Below are positions 1 to 9,587 of a stretch of DNA of 64,000 bases, one piece after another; positions within the stretch are counted from its first letter, which is position 1; each line of letters begins with the position of its first letter. This stretch comes from Sphingobium sufflavum (lineage in GTDB: Bacteria > Pseudomonadota > Alphaproteobacteria > Sphingomonadales > Sphingomonadaceae). The stretch lies in contig NZ_JAJSSH010000008.1 of NCBI RefSeq assembly GCF_021403115.1, positions 1 through 64,000 on the forward strand. Reading direction: 5' to 3'. The notes below the pieces were generated by a model that made no database searches, was not told the DNA's origin, and saw nothing but the letters and a program-made list of their open reading frames with translations. The translations under genes and the position numbers were made by a program.

Positions 1-57
1 TAAGCAATGGCCCGCTTCGCTACGCCCTACGGGCTCCGCTGCACAGGCCATTGCTCA
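1..57. repeat. 12-bp inverted repeat, one mismatch
   Basis: Bases 1-12 (TAAGCAATGGCC) and 46-57 (GGCCATTGCTCA) are inverted copies with one mismatch, separated by 33 bases that are themselves rich in short complementary runs. No coding region overlaps it. It could be a recombination or regulatory site, or part of a larger structure cut by the window edge. Confidence 0.5.
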
Positions 58-369
58 ACCCGCGCTCATGCGCAAAAACGATGCCGAGACTCTAATCGCA
101 ACCGGATGAAGGTTGGGGGTCAGGTCACCTGTCCTACGGCAGAAGGCCAAAGGCTTTGTTAACGATCCGTTTAACCTAGATTGCGTTTGTACCCGCGATG
201 AATGTCTCCGACAGATATTGGCGCAGTACATTCAGGTGCTGAAGAGCCGCAGTGCGCCAGAGTTGGTCAAAGATTAGGATGATCGTCTGATCCCAAAGCG
301 GACGGTCGTTCATATGTTATAAATAGTGCAACAGTCGCGCCTCGACTGTCCCTAGGCGCACCATCGTAG
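58..369. other. Non-coding stretch at left edge
   Basis: About 310 bases with no credible reading frame, lying downstream of the minus-strand ATPase/TOPRIM-like pair. I see no clear terminator, tRNA or repeat array in it. Confidence 0.4.
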
Positions 370-1488
370 TTAGGCGAAATTCATCTGCGTATCGGCGGCG
401 AGCGCGTCCATCGCCGCTTGCGTAAGGTCGCGAACGGCGTTCCGATAAATATTTATTCTCATGTCTCGGTCAAATGCACGCAGAAGTTCGTGATGGTGAC
501 GTCCAGATTTCGCCGATGCGATAACAAACGGGATAACGCTCTTTGGAATCGATAAGCCTGCTAACAATCCGCATCTGGTACTATCGGCGGCGATTCTGAA
601 ACGTCCCGATAGACCTCTCTCGATATTCTCCGCATCTTGCGTAACAGACTTGAAGTTTATCGAAAACCATTCATTTGCCTCAGTCTCTGACAACGCGGGA
701 AAGTCAGGAAAAGCATTCAGGAAAGCGGACCTCGACGTGCAAGCCTCAAGATGACTATTAAAAAATAGGTTTAATACATTAGGACCAATGTAGTTTTCTA
801 CACCCCATCCGTGCGTTATTTTAAAGCTAAAAAATGGGTTTCTTGGCTCGCTTTGACCTTGAGCATCCACGACGCGCATCTTATGCAGTGCTACGTGGGC
901 TTGTTCGCTGGTTGTATCTTTCGGGAACGGGGGAACAGCGCACGCATCGTCCCGATCGCATATGCAAATACCTTGTATACGCTCGTCGAAGAGCGCTTCC
1001 ATAACGGAACCGAGCGGGTTGCCTCCTCCATGGAATGGTCTAACCATTAAGTATTTCGGTGAGCCTATTAAGCTGCGCAGGCCGCTCGACAAAATAAAAT
1101 TGTAAAGCCCACCATCTGACACGGCGTTTTCAACATATAGGCTTGGCGGATGCTCCAACCACCATGATGCATCTTCCGCCTTGATATAGAACTCTTTGCC
1201 TAATGGCTCGCGAACGGCGGATCCAAGTGGCATTAGAACAGCGTGTCGTGTTGCTGACCCAACTGACGCCGCATAATCTTGGGCACGCCTCAATATGGTA
1301 CTAAGAACGTGCAATGCTTGTGGGCCGAATTGAATCGCCCTTCTTAGAGCCACCACTTCAGAAGGGCTCAAACAGAAGAGGTGGTTTCTCTGCAAATGCA
1401 CATGCAAAAGGCGATCAAATAAGGCATCATGCGCTCGTAGATCGATCTCCGAAATGCTGGAAAAATCTTTGGACAGTTTCCAATGCAT
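370..1488 (-). CDS. Putative TOPRIM-like (DUF4435-type) partner of the AAA ATPase
   Basis: A 372-residue protein when read from the ATG two bases after the ATPase stop; a TTG at 1521 would add 11 residues and overlap the ATPase gene. I do not recognise a named family with certainty. The order of motifs resembles TOPRIM nuclease domains of the DUF4435/OLD kind: a glutamate in YVEN (residue 120), a glycine-rich HGGGNP (153-158), an acidic DRDD after a hydrophobic strand (178-181), and GVENYI (230-235), which recalls the ENY motif that follows TOPRIM domains in such proteins. It is the second gene of a tight pair with the ATPase, as ATPase plus TOPRIM defence systems are. Its base composition is AT-richer than its surroundings. 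The nuclease role is inference from motifs only. Confidence 0.55.
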   Translation of the reverse strand: MHWKLSKDFSSISEIDLRAHDALFDRLLHVHLQRNHLFCLSPSEVVALRRAIQFGPQALHVLSTILRRAQDYAASVGSATRHAVLMPLGSAVREPLGKEFYIKAEDASWWLEHPPSLYVENAVSDGGLYNFILSSGLRSLIGSPKYLMVRPFHGGGNPLGSVMEALFDERIQGICICDRDDACAVPPFPKDTTSEQAHVALHKMRVVDAQGQSEPRNPFFSFKITHGWGVENYIGPNVLNLFFNSHLEACTSRSAFLNAFPDFPALSETEANEWFSINFKSVTQDAENIERGLSGRFRIAADSTRCGLLAGLSIPKSVIPFVIASAKSGRHHHELLRAFDRDMRINIYRNAVRDLTQAAMDALAADTQMNFA

Positions 1489-1490
1489 AA

Positions 1491-3011
1491 TTAATAAGAC
1501 GAAAAAAAGCCAATCGGCCAATCAGAAATTAAACCATCCGTACCAAACTTTTTCTCAGTCAGCGATGAAGTGCCAGACCTTTCATCCTTTTCTACGAAAT
1601 AAACGGCCACGTCATCGCTGCTAATTTCGCCTTCGGCAATCAACACGCCTAGCTGAGATACGAGAGTCTCACTATGGGTTTCGACCAATATCGTTGTTGT
1701 AATATCTTTGCTACTCGTTCGAGATACTGCTGCTACAAACAGATCAGCCAAATTCGCTTGCATTGCAGGATGAAGATGAAGCTCTGGCTGTTCTACGGCG
1801 AAGACAACGCTATTTCCGCTTAGGCCGCTCCGATTGCTGTTTCGCTCTCTAACTGCGTGCAGCTGGGCGATAACAGGAACTAATTGTGAAAAGCCGAAGC
1901 CAACGTCGGCGATATTTTCGAAGTGGGCCTGGCCCTGTCGGCCTACCTTGATGCTAACATGGCCCGGCCCCGATTCTTCCACCTGCATGACGTGACCGCA
2001 CGCCCTTACGAGCAAATCGTTGAAGGATTGCCGTTCTTCCTCGCTTAATGAATAGACATACATTGCAGTGTTATCGCCGCTTGCATCAAGTCTATCTACG
2101 GAAAGCTCCTGAATGCGATCAAACCGCTTCCCGCTCGCGCGAGATGGGCCAATGTAAGCAGAGGCGAGAAGATCTGGCGCAACTAGTATATTTAAAGTCT
2201 GCATGATCCTTGGCAAGTCATTAATCATCGATAGATCGGAAATTACACGGCTATTATGATCGCTAACCTTCCGACTTACTGCATTAGGAAATTGCCGCAA
2301 TGCTTCCCTCGCCTTTTCTCTAGGCAAGTAAGAAAAATGGCGAGCAAAAAAATCAATTTTTTCTGCTGCGGTACGCCCGTGGATGACATTTTCGAGGGCG
2401 GGGCGTATGTCATCATAGAACAATGGGGTTCTCGCGGAATGCGTAATTTCATCTTTTTCGAATAACCGAGATATCTCGGGAAATACAGACTTTGTATCTG
2501 CTTTATATCTTGCTTCGCCAAGAGGAAACTCTACGTCATTGACCGCAAATCTAGTTACGTTTCCATCACCATCCCAGTCTACGGATAGAGTCTGCTCCCC
2601 AATGCGGATGAGTATCCCGTTAAATTTTGTCCGTGCGCCGTCCGCACTCAGTCTCATGGTATATTCAAGATCGGCGGACGGATTGCCTGGCGTTGAAACG
2701 AAACCGTAGCGACTTCGGTTCAGAAAGGCGTAAAAGTTGGGCACTGATACTTGAAACCCAATACGGAGTTCTGCAGCAGCGGTGTCATGTGTTATAACGT
2801 CGGAGATATTGCCTAGGTCTACCGACTCCGAGCTCCACAAGATTGGTGACGAGCTCTGGCGCTCCAATGACTGTTGAAGTAGCGGGATAAGACGGGTGAG
2901 CGAACTTTTTCCGGAACTGTTTCGCCCCAAAAGAATCGTGAGTGGGCGCAGATGGAGAGTGGTTGGCTGACTGAAACCACGGTAATTTTGAACGCTGATG
3001 GCTTTCAACAT
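1491..3011 (-). CDS. AAA family ATPase, DUF3696-like, putative defence ATPase
   Basis: A 506-residue SMC/ABC-like ATPase. It has Walker A GRNSSGKSS near residue 30 right after the typical start LKAISVQNYRGF, a Walker B/D-loop EQPELHLHP near 407-415, and a switch-like ETHSE near 444. It ends in DWPIGFF, which matches the conserved tail of DUF3696 ATPases. The start was set at the Met before the LKAIS motif; an upstream ATG at 3080 adds 23 residues unlike the family. The gene lies 2 bases from the TOPRIM-like gene and should be co-transcribed with it. Such ATPases commonly act as sensors or clamps that license a partner effector in anti-phage systems. The substrate here is unknown. Confidence 0.75.
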   Translation of the reverse strand: MLKAISVQNYRGFSQPTTLHLRPLTILLGRNSSGKSSLTRLIPLLQQSLERQSSSPILWSSESVDLGNISDVITHDTAAAELRIGFQVSVPNFYAFLNRSRYGFVSTPGNPSADLEYTMRLSADGARTKFNGILIRIGEQTLSVDWDGDGNVTRFAVNDVEFPLGEARYKADTKSVFPEISRLFEKDEITHSARTPLFYDDIRPALENVIHGRTAAEKIDFFARHFSYLPREKAREALRQFPNAVSRKVSDHNSRVISDLSMINDLPRIMQTLNILVAPDLLASAYIGPSRASGKRFDRIQELSVDRLDASGDNTAMYVYSLSEEERQSFNDLLVRACGHVMQVEESGPGHVSIKVGRQGQAHFENIADVGFGFSQLVPVIAQLHAVRERNSNRSGLSGNSVVFAVEQPELHLHPAMQANLADLFVAAVSRTSSKDITTTILVETHSETLVSQLGVLIAEGEISSDDVAVYFVEKDERSGTSSLTEKKFGTDGLISDWPIGFFSSY

Positions 3012-3288
3012 AAAACTCAAGGTCGCCCTGTTCCGCACTTTCGTCAAGCCTACACCCGTTTGTTCGCTTGGTCCATGCAACCGTTTTCCGCGCCTCCGGG
3101 GTCATTCCGGTTAGCGTGATCCAAACCCGTCTACCTTGCTGAAAGCCAGACTCTCGGCGCTTCAATAATAAAAATCATCCCGCGCGGCCGTCATGGCCGT
3201 TAGTGGGGCGCGGCGCGAGCGGCAGCTACCGCCTGATACTGGCTCTGGACCAGACATTCCGCGTTCGGCCAACTGTATCAATAAAGAT

Positions 3289-6200
3289 TCATAGGGCCAC
3301 GTCGTATCGTGGTGCGAACGCCTCCAGCGTATCGACAATCCGGGTGACGATATCGCCGTTAAACATATCGCTGACCCCGTTCGGTGCCGCATTGGTAAAG
3401 GGGGGCTCATACAGCATGCCCGGATCCATCTGGCCGGAGGTGGTCAGATAGTCGACGATCATTTCCACGAAATGGATCTGGCGGGGAGACAGGGTTGCAC
3501 CTGCCAGCGCCTCGTTAAATGCCGTCTGAGCCGCGCGACGGTCAAGGCCGATGAGGGAACGGATGAAGTCCGGCATGTCCGGCATCTCGCGGATGCGCTG
3601 AAAGTCTGCACTCTCGGCCACGCCGGCGTCGATGAACAGCTTCTGTAGTTCATCCAGATCGACCGGCGTCAGCGGTCGCCCCTGACGCAGCCGCGCCAGC
3701 GTGACGTGGTCGGCATAGGCATCCACATAGGCCTTCGCCTTGCGCCGGAACTGGGCGAGGGATGAGGCGCCGCCCAGGTCAACAAGCTCAACCTCGCGCT
3801 TCGCGCCCATGATGTCGGCGATGTTCGTGGTGACGACGACCTGCTTGCCCGGCTCGATCAGGTTCATCAGGCCGCGCAGACGGCGGCGGGCAATTTCCAC
3901 CATCTCCGGCGTCGCGTCAGTCCACCATTCGTTGGTCTGCACCTCCAGAATCAGCGCCATGCAGCGGGCCACGTCCGGCACCGCGCCCTTGCTCTCCAGT
4001 TGGTGAACCTGCTCGACAAACGCCTTGCGCAGCGGCGTGAAGGTCGCGCTGCGCAGCATGGTCAACTGGATACGCAGGCACAGCAGGTCGAACCGCTTTG
4101 CATCGACATCCGGGTCGGTGAGGCTGGTCGGCAGGCCAGCCACATGCTCGATCAGTTCGTGCCGGTCCTCTTCGCCGAGACGACCCCAGGCGCTGCCGTC
4201 CTGAAACTTCTCGACGTAACGCCGCTTGGTCCGGACGATGAAATTGTCGAGCGGCATGCCCGCGACTTCCTGCCGAAGCTGGGACCGGACACCCTCATAA
4301 AGGCCGGGCTCGTCCTGCTCCCCACGATAGCCGCCCACGGGTTCCCGGACGGCTTCATCAGAGGTTCGGGCAGGCTGCATCAGTCCCAGCACCTCGACAC
4401 GTGCGGCGAACAGGCGCTCGCCCAGTGGAACGGCGGCGCGCGCTTCCGCACCATCCATCTGCGCGTTGAAATAGTCGAGATTGCCCAGATAATCGAAGAC
4501 GTAGAAATATTCCTTGTCGGTCCGATTGCCGTCGGCATCCACGAAAATGCCTTCGCGCAGGCGCGTCCCGCGGCCGATCATCTGCCAGAATTTGGACTTG
4601 GAACGGACGATCTTGAAGAACACCAGGTTCAGCACGTCGGGGATGTCGATGCCGGTGTCGAGCATGTCCACGGACACGGCGATGTGCGGATCCTTCTCCG
4701 GCACCTCGAAATCCTCGATCAGGCTGTGGGCATATTTCACCTGATTGTCGATCAGGCGGCAGAAATGCCCCTTCAGCGCCGGATAGTTCGCATTGAACCG
4801 CTCGACGATGAACTCTGCATGCTTGTGGTTCTTGGCGAAGATGATGGTCTTGCCCAGCCGGTCGCCGCCGGCCACCTTCAGCCCGTCCTCCATCAGTTGC
4901 TTCAGCATCTGGTCTATGGTGTCGATATTGAACAGCCAGTCGTTGATGGCGGCTGGGTCGACGCTGTCTGGCGGGCCGTCCTCGCCCCAGTCGATCGCGT
5001 CCCACGCCTCCTTTTCATCGTCTGGCAGGTCATCATATCGGATGCCCGCAAACGGGATCTTCATCGGCACGTCGATCGCCTTGGGCGGCACTAGGAAGCC
5101 GTCAGTCACCGCCTGTTTCAGGTCATAGGCATCGGTCGGGACGCCATCTTCCAGCTCGAACAGCGCATAGGTGTTCTTGTCGATCTCGTCCTTGGGCGTG
5201 GCGGTCAGGCCGACCAGCGGCGCGTCGAACCAGTCGAAGATCGCCTTATATTTCCGATAGACCGACCGGTGCGCCTCATCGACGATGATGAGGTCGAAGT
5301 AGCCGGGGCCGAAGCGCTGCTTGCCCTCCTGCCGGGCCCGCTCGATCAGGTTCATCATCGTGGGATAGGTGGACAGAAACACGCGCCCGTCCGCCTTGGG
5401 ATGCAGCACCAGATTCACAGGCGAACTGTCGGGCAGATGCTTGCGGAAATTACTCGCCGCCTGCTTCACGAGCGGGATGCGGTCCGCCAGGAACAGGATC
5501 CGCTTCGCCCAGTTCGCCCGCATCAACACATCGGTCAACGCAATGGAGACGCGCGTCTTGCCGGAGCCGGTCGCCATAACCAGCAGGGCCTTGCGATGGT
5601 TCTCCCCGCCGCGCTCCACATCCTCGAACCGGTGGCAGACGGCACGGATCGCCTTTTCCTGATAGGTACGGCGATGCGATCCGGCGATGGCGCGGTTGGT
5701 CGGCACGCTGGCGAGCGGCAGGCGCGTGTCTCGCCGCTGCACCATCAGTTGGAGTTCGTCCCGCGTGCGAAACCCGGCGACGGGACGCGGCGGATGGCGC
5801 AGGTCGTCCCATATCCAATGGTCATAGCCATTGGTGTAAAAGATGACCGGGCGCTGGCCGAACTGCGCCTGTAGGCAGTCCGCATAGAGCCGGGCCTGTT
5901 CCTGCCCCTCCATCGGGCTTTTGCGCGCACGCTTTGCCTCGATCACGGCCAGCGGCTTGCCGTCTTCCCCCCACAGCACATAGTCGACGAAACCCGCGCC
6001 CCTGCCATCGGCGCTGCGGTCATTGGGCATCCCATGGACCGGGAACTCCACGTCTCGCGCATCGGTGAGCGGCCAGCCAGCCTCCCGCAACAGCACGTCG
6101 ATGAATTCGAGGCGCGTGGTCGCCTCGTCATAATCATGGCCTGCATCGCTGCCTTCATTGGCATGGCGCAGCGCGGTGATCTCCGCGCGCATCGCCTCCA

Positions 6201-6837
6201 GTTCGGCCTCCATCGCCTCCCGCGCATCGGCGTCTGCCATGCGGGCCTTGCGCTCCTGCTCCAGCGCGGCGCGACTCGCCTCGGCGGCATCCTCCAGCTT
6301 CTGCACATCGGCGGCGCTGGTCTGCGGCCCGGCATCGCCGCGCGGCAGCAGATCGGCAGAGAAGACCAGTTCGGCGGGCGGCGGATTCTCGGAATAGCGT
6401 GTCGCGAACCAGATGCCGATGTGGAACAGCTCGCGCAGCGCGCTGACCGACTGGCTGGCGGCGAAGGGGCCGGCATGGGCGGCACGGTTGCCAATTTTGC
6501 GGATCAGGTCGATCTTGGTGCGGATCATCGTGCCGGCGAGCGCATGAAAGCTCGGCTCGGCGATCAGCGCAGCAAGATGGTCGCCATAGGGCCGCTTGAG
6601 CGCGCTGTCATGATCGTAAAGCCAGACCATCAGCGCCTCGACCGCGAGGCGGCAATGGACGGCGGCGCCGCGCGGGTCGGACAGAGCCTGCCGCTCGGCC
6701 ATGGTCACATGGTCGGCAATGAAGGGAAAGGCGGTAAGGAACGCGAACTGGTCGGCCGGAACCAGCGCGGACGGGTGCAGTGAAGCACCGCCCGCGATAG
6801 AGAGGATCTTGCGATTACCCGGTCCGGCTGTGGTCAT
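3289..6837 (-). CDS. hsdR: Type I restriction enzyme, R (endonuclease/translocase) subunit
   Basis: A 1182-residue ATP-dependent translocase and nuclease that cuts DNA lacking the host methylation pattern. An N-terminal DUF4145-like region (about 30-145) is followed by a charged coiled-coil (175-225), an HsdR nuclease domain with D285 and E300-A-K302 as the likely PD-(D/E)xK residues, and a DEAD-like helicase core with ATGSGKT (422-428) and DEAH (520-523). The second helicase lobe has a QMIGRGTR motif, and the C-terminal part matches the EcoEI-type R subunit. It starts 3 bases after hsdS and forms an operon hsdM-hsdS-hsdR. The frame is intact, so the enzyme is probably active. Confidence 0.96.
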   Translation of the reverse strand: MTTAGPGNRKILSIAGGASLHPSALVPADQFAFLTAFPFIADHVTMAERQALSDPRGAAVHCRLAVEALMVWLYDHDSALKRPYGDHLAALIAEPSFHALAGTMIRTKIDLIRKIGNRAAHAGPFAASQSVSALRELFHIGIWFATRYSENPPPAELVFSADLLPRGDAGPQTSAADVQKLEDAAEASRAALEQERKARMADADAREAMEAELEAMRAEITALRHANEGSDAGHDYDEATTRLEFIDVLLREAGWPLTDARDVEFPVHGMPNDRSADGRGAGFVDYVLWGEDGKPLAVIEAKRARKSPMEGQEQARLYADCLQAQFGQRPVIFYTNGYDHWIWDDLRHPPRPVAGFRTRDELQLMVQRRDTRLPLASVPTNRAIAGSHRRTYQEKAIRAVCHRFEDVERGGENHRKALLVMATGSGKTRVSIALTDVLMRANWAKRILFLADRIPLVKQAASNFRKHLPDSSPVNLVLHPKADGRVFLSTYPTMMNLIERARQEGKQRFGPGYFDLIIVDEAHRSVYRKYKAIFDWFDAPLVGLTATPKDEIDKNTYALFELEDGVPTDAYDLKQAVTDGFLVPPKAIDVPMKIPFAGIRYDDLPDDEKEAWDAIDWGEDGPPDSVDPAAINDWLFNIDTIDQMLKQLMEDGLKVAGGDRLGKTIIFAKNHKHAEFIVERFNANYPALKGHFCRLIDNQVKYAHSLIEDFEVPEKDPHIAVSVDMLDTGIDIPDVLNLVFFKIVRSKSKFWQMIGRGTRLREGIFVDADGNRTDKEYFYVFDYLGNLDYFNAQMDGAEARAAVPLGERLFAARVEVLGLMQPARTSDEAVREPVGGYRGEQDEPGLYEGVRSQLRQEVAGMPLDNFIVRTKRRYVEKFQDGSAWGRLGEEDRHELIEHVAGLPTSLTDPDVDAKRFDLLCLRIQLTMLRSATFTPLRKAFVEQVHQLESKGAVPDVARCMALILEVQTNEWWTDATPEMVEIARRRLRGLMNLIEPGKQVVVTTNIADIMGAKREVELVDLGGASSLAQFRRKAKAYVDAYADHVTLARLRQGRPLTPVDLDELQKLFIDAGVAESADFQRIREMPDMPDFIRSLIGLDRRAAQTAFNEALAGATLSPRQIHFVEMIVDYLTTSGQMDPGMLYEPPFTNAAPNGVSDMFNGDIVTRIVDTLEAFAPRYDVAL

Positions 6838-6840
6838 GGG

Positions 6841-8028
6841 CTAGAGTTCTCCGCGAAAGGCGCGATGCTGGAGGGAGGTAAAGAGGGCGTCGGAGTTAAG
6901 ACAAGCTCGCTGTATTTCGTTATACGCTTGATCCGCAGTCTCGATTTTTCGTTCAAATTCCCGACGCGCATTTGCGCCCGGAACACCAATCTTGATGCCG
7001 AGCACCTTTTCTTTTCCAATATTTTTCATTGAACCGCTCGTGCCGCTAGCTCGTCTTGATATCTCCCGGCGCATAGGCAGAGATTGGAAGAGATGATGGA
7101 CAAATATAGATTCATTACCTTCGCGCCATTGAAATCGCCAGATTTTGTCTGGCAAGACGATATTTGCAATCTCCGTCTTTACAAGCGCGGTAGCCCCAAT
7201 AAGAGCGGATGTGTTTGCTCGACTGAAAAGCAAATCCCCTTTATTGATGAAGTGCGCCTTGGGTGGCGTGTAGCTATCCGGCAATGGCTTTGACTCGTTC
7301 CCATCAAAAGCGCCGCTGGTCACGGCGCTGACTTTTAGGACACGATTTATTGTAGTTTCGTCGCTTGGCGCTGGAGCAAGATTTTTCCCGGTGTCGAAGC
7401 CGCCAACCAAATCGGAAACAATTCCGGCTTCAAACCCGCCGTCGTTGGCGACAAGGTCACCAAACATTTCACGAAATATCGCGCTGGGGAGCCCGGCGAC
7501 ATACTCGAGAGACTGGCGGCGCAGGCGGCGCAGCGCGTCCGCTTGGTCCAAGATCGCCGCAATCCGTCGCTGCTCTGGGAGGGACGGCAGATAGATTTTT
7601 GTATCCCTTATTGTTCCTTGACTAATGTTAGGCTGCGCTCCGCCGACCCCTTTTGCTACCAGCTCCGGAGCTTTCGCCTGCAAGGCGTGGAACACGTATT
7701 GTTCATCTGCAAGCTTGCAATCTGGGACAACGTGACAAATAGCTTGATTTGTAGTCGCAGCGACACCCAGTCGAGCTACTCGTCCTACTGTCGCTCCATA
7801 CATCGCCACTAGCAACGCTCCCTTTGGGGCAAGCTTCAGCGAAGTTTCCTTCATCGCTAGTTCGGTTACGCTTTCCTCGGTCGCCGTAATTAAGCCTTCA
7901 CGTAGTTCGCCCGATTTGACCCACGGAATCGTGCCGCCATAGTATGTTCCGAGCTTTTCGCGCGAGGGTGTTGTTCCGCTGCCAGTTCTGCAGAAGTCGG
8001 CAATGGGGACGGCGGAGACTGAACTCAC
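6841..8028 (-). CDS. hsdS: Type I restriction-modification specificity subunit
   Basis: A 395-residue specificity subunit that would guide HsdM and HsdR to a bipartite DNA target. Two target-recognition domains (about 1-150 and 190-360) are separated by a conserved helical spacer containing LPEQRRIAAILDQADALRR and repeated as a helical tail at the C terminus. The GTG start overlaps the hsdM stop by 4 bases (GTGA), indicating coupling. The gene is visibly less GC-rich than hsdM and hsdR, as is common for specificity genes that recombine and diversify. The target sequence cannot be read from the protein. Confidence 0.95.
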   Translation of the reverse strand: MSSVSAVPIADFCRTGSGTTPSREKLGTYYGGTIPWVKSGELREGLITATEESVTELAMKETSLKLAPKGALLVAMYGATVGRVARLGVAATTNQAICHVVPDCKLADEQYVFHALQAKAPELVAKGVGGAQPNISQGTIRDTKIYLPSLPEQRRIAAILDQADALRRLRRQSLEYVAGLPSAIFREMFGDLVANDGGFEAGIVSDLVGGFDTGKNLAPAPSDETTINRVLKVSAVTSGAFDGNESKPLPDSYTPPKAHFINKGDLLFSRANTSALIGATALVKTEIANIVLPDKIWRFQWREGNESIFVHHLFQSLPMRREISRRASGTSGSMKNIGKEKVLGIKIGVPGANARREFERKIETADQAYNEIQRACLNSDALFTSLQHRAFRGEL

Positions 8029-9587
8029 CTCAGCATCTCCTCAAGCGCCGCCAGCCCTTTAGAGATTTCGTCTTCTATTTCGCGCAGTCCGCGGATGACG
8101 TCCTTTGGCGACGCATGCTCCACCTCGGCATGCACCACCTCCTTGTATCGGTTGATCGATAGGTCATAGCCCGCCGCCTCGATCTCCGCGCGGGGCACGC
8201 AAAAGCTTTGCGCGGTGCGGGTATTGGCGCACTTACCTCTTTCGCGGCCGGCCCAACGGGCGAGCAGGTCGGGCAGATTGTTTTTGCTATGATCGCCCTC
8301 GTTGAGCGCCCGCGACGGTGCGGCACCAAGCAGGTCGTCTGCAAGTAGTGGATTGCGCTTGTCGTCCAGGCTCCAGCCGTCCGCCTGCACGTCATAATAC
8401 CAGACCGTATCAGTGCCGCCGCGCCCGGTCTTGGTGAAGATCAGGATCGCGGTGGAGACACCGGCATAGGGGCGGAAAGTGCCGGACGGAAGGGAGATTA
8501 CCGCCTCCAGCCGATGCTCGTCGACCAGCGTCTTACGCATGGTCTTGAACGCCTTCTGCGATCCGAACAGCACGCCGTCTGGGACGATCACCGCCGCGCG
8601 TCCGCCGGTGGAAAGCAGGCGCATGAACAGGGCCAGGAACAGCAACTCGGTCTTCTTCGTGTTGACGACTTTCAGCAGATCCTTGGAACAGCTTTCATTG
8701 TCCAGGCTGCCGGCAAAGGGAGGGTTGGCCAGGATCAGGCTGTAATGCCCGCTGTCTTCGCCCGCGCCCTCGGCCAGGCTGTCGCGATATTCGATGCGCG
8801 GCTCCTCGATGCCGTGCAGCATCATGTTCATCGCGGCGATGCGGAGCATGGTCTCGTCAAAGTCGAAGCCGGTGAACGCCTTCGTCTCGAAATGCTGGCG
8901 CGAGGCGGCGTCGTAGAAGACGCCGGGATGCTCGCGCCGCACATGCTCGGCCGCCATCATCAGGAAGCCGGCGGTGCCGCAGGCGGGATCGCAGACAGTG
9001 TCGTCCGGGCCGGGGTTCATCAGGCGCACCATCAGGTCGATAATGTGGCGCGGCGTGCGGAACTGGCCGTTCTCGCCCGCGCTGGAGATCATGGAGAGCA
9101 GATATTCGTAGACGTCGCCCTTTGTGTCGCGGTCGTCCATCGGTATCTCGTCCAGTCCCTGCACCAGCTTGTCCAGCAGAGCGGGCTTGGTGAAGGCTAG
9201 GCGGGCGCCCTTCATATGACTGGCCATGACACTCTCCGACCCGCCGAGTGTACGGAGGAAGGGCATGACGTGATCGGCGACGATCTCGTACATGCGCTCG
9301 GGCGCCTCGTTCTTGAACTTCGACCAGCGCATCAGTTCATAAGGGCAGCCGCCGTCGCGGAAGCCGGGCGTGTCGAGGCCATCCTTGCCCTCGGGAAAGA
9401 CGCTGCGAGCGAGCGGGCGCTTGAGCGCAGTCGCCTTTGCCTCTTCGCGGGTCTGGATCTCGTCGATGCGTTTGGCGAAGAGGAGGTAGGTGATCTGTTC
9501 GACGCCGGTCAGCGGATTTGACACCCCGCCGGACCAGAGCGCGTCGCGCAGCTTGTTGATCTGGCCGCGTATCTCGCCGGTGAGCAC
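8025..9587 (-). CDS. hsdM: Type I restriction-modification DNA methyltransferase subunit
   Basis: A 520-residue N6-adenine methyltransferase. The N-terminal helical domain begins LTGEIRGQINKLRDALW, typical of HsdM. The SAM-binding motif DPACGTAGF is at about 200-208 and the catalytic NPPF at 288-291. I chose the GTG start at 9587 because it gives the usual MLTGE beginning and lies 9 bases from GGGGG; a TTG two codons upstream is possible. It is the first gene of the hsdM-hsdS-hsdR operon. A promoter must lie in the 429-base region to its right, shared with the divergent exonuclease gene. Confidence 0.96.
   Translation of the reverse strand: MLTGEIRGQINKLRDALWSGGVSNPLTGVEQITYLLFAKRIDEIQTREEAKATALKRPLARSVFPEGKDGLDTPGFRDGGCPYELMRWSKFKNEAPERMYEIVADHVMPFLRTLGGSESVMASHMKGARLAFTKPALLDKLVQGLDEIPMDDRDTKGDVYEYLLSMISSAGENGQFRTPRHIIDLMVRLMNPGPDDTVCDPACGTAGFLMMAAEHVRREHPGVFYDAASRQHFETKAFTGFDFDETMLRIAAMNMMLHGIEEPRIEYRDSLAEGAGEDSGHYSLILANPPFAGSLDNESCSKDLLKVVNTKKTELLFLALFMRLLSTGGRAAVIVPDGVLFGSQKAFKTMRKTLVDEHRLEAVISLPSGTFRPYAGVSTAILIFTKTGRGGTDTVWYYDVQADGWSLDDKRNPLLADDLLGAAPSRALNEGDHSKNNLPDLLARWAGRERGKCANTRTAQSFCVPRAEIEAAGYDLSINRYKEVVHAEVEHASPKDVIRGLREIEDEISKGLAALEEMLR

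Noticed and set aside
3482..3493. 12-base match (CGGGGAGACAGG) to the tRNA-Pro 3' region, a possible second attachment site
   Set aside because: It lies inside the coding region of an intact hsdR and does not extend further, so chance is more likely than a boundary.
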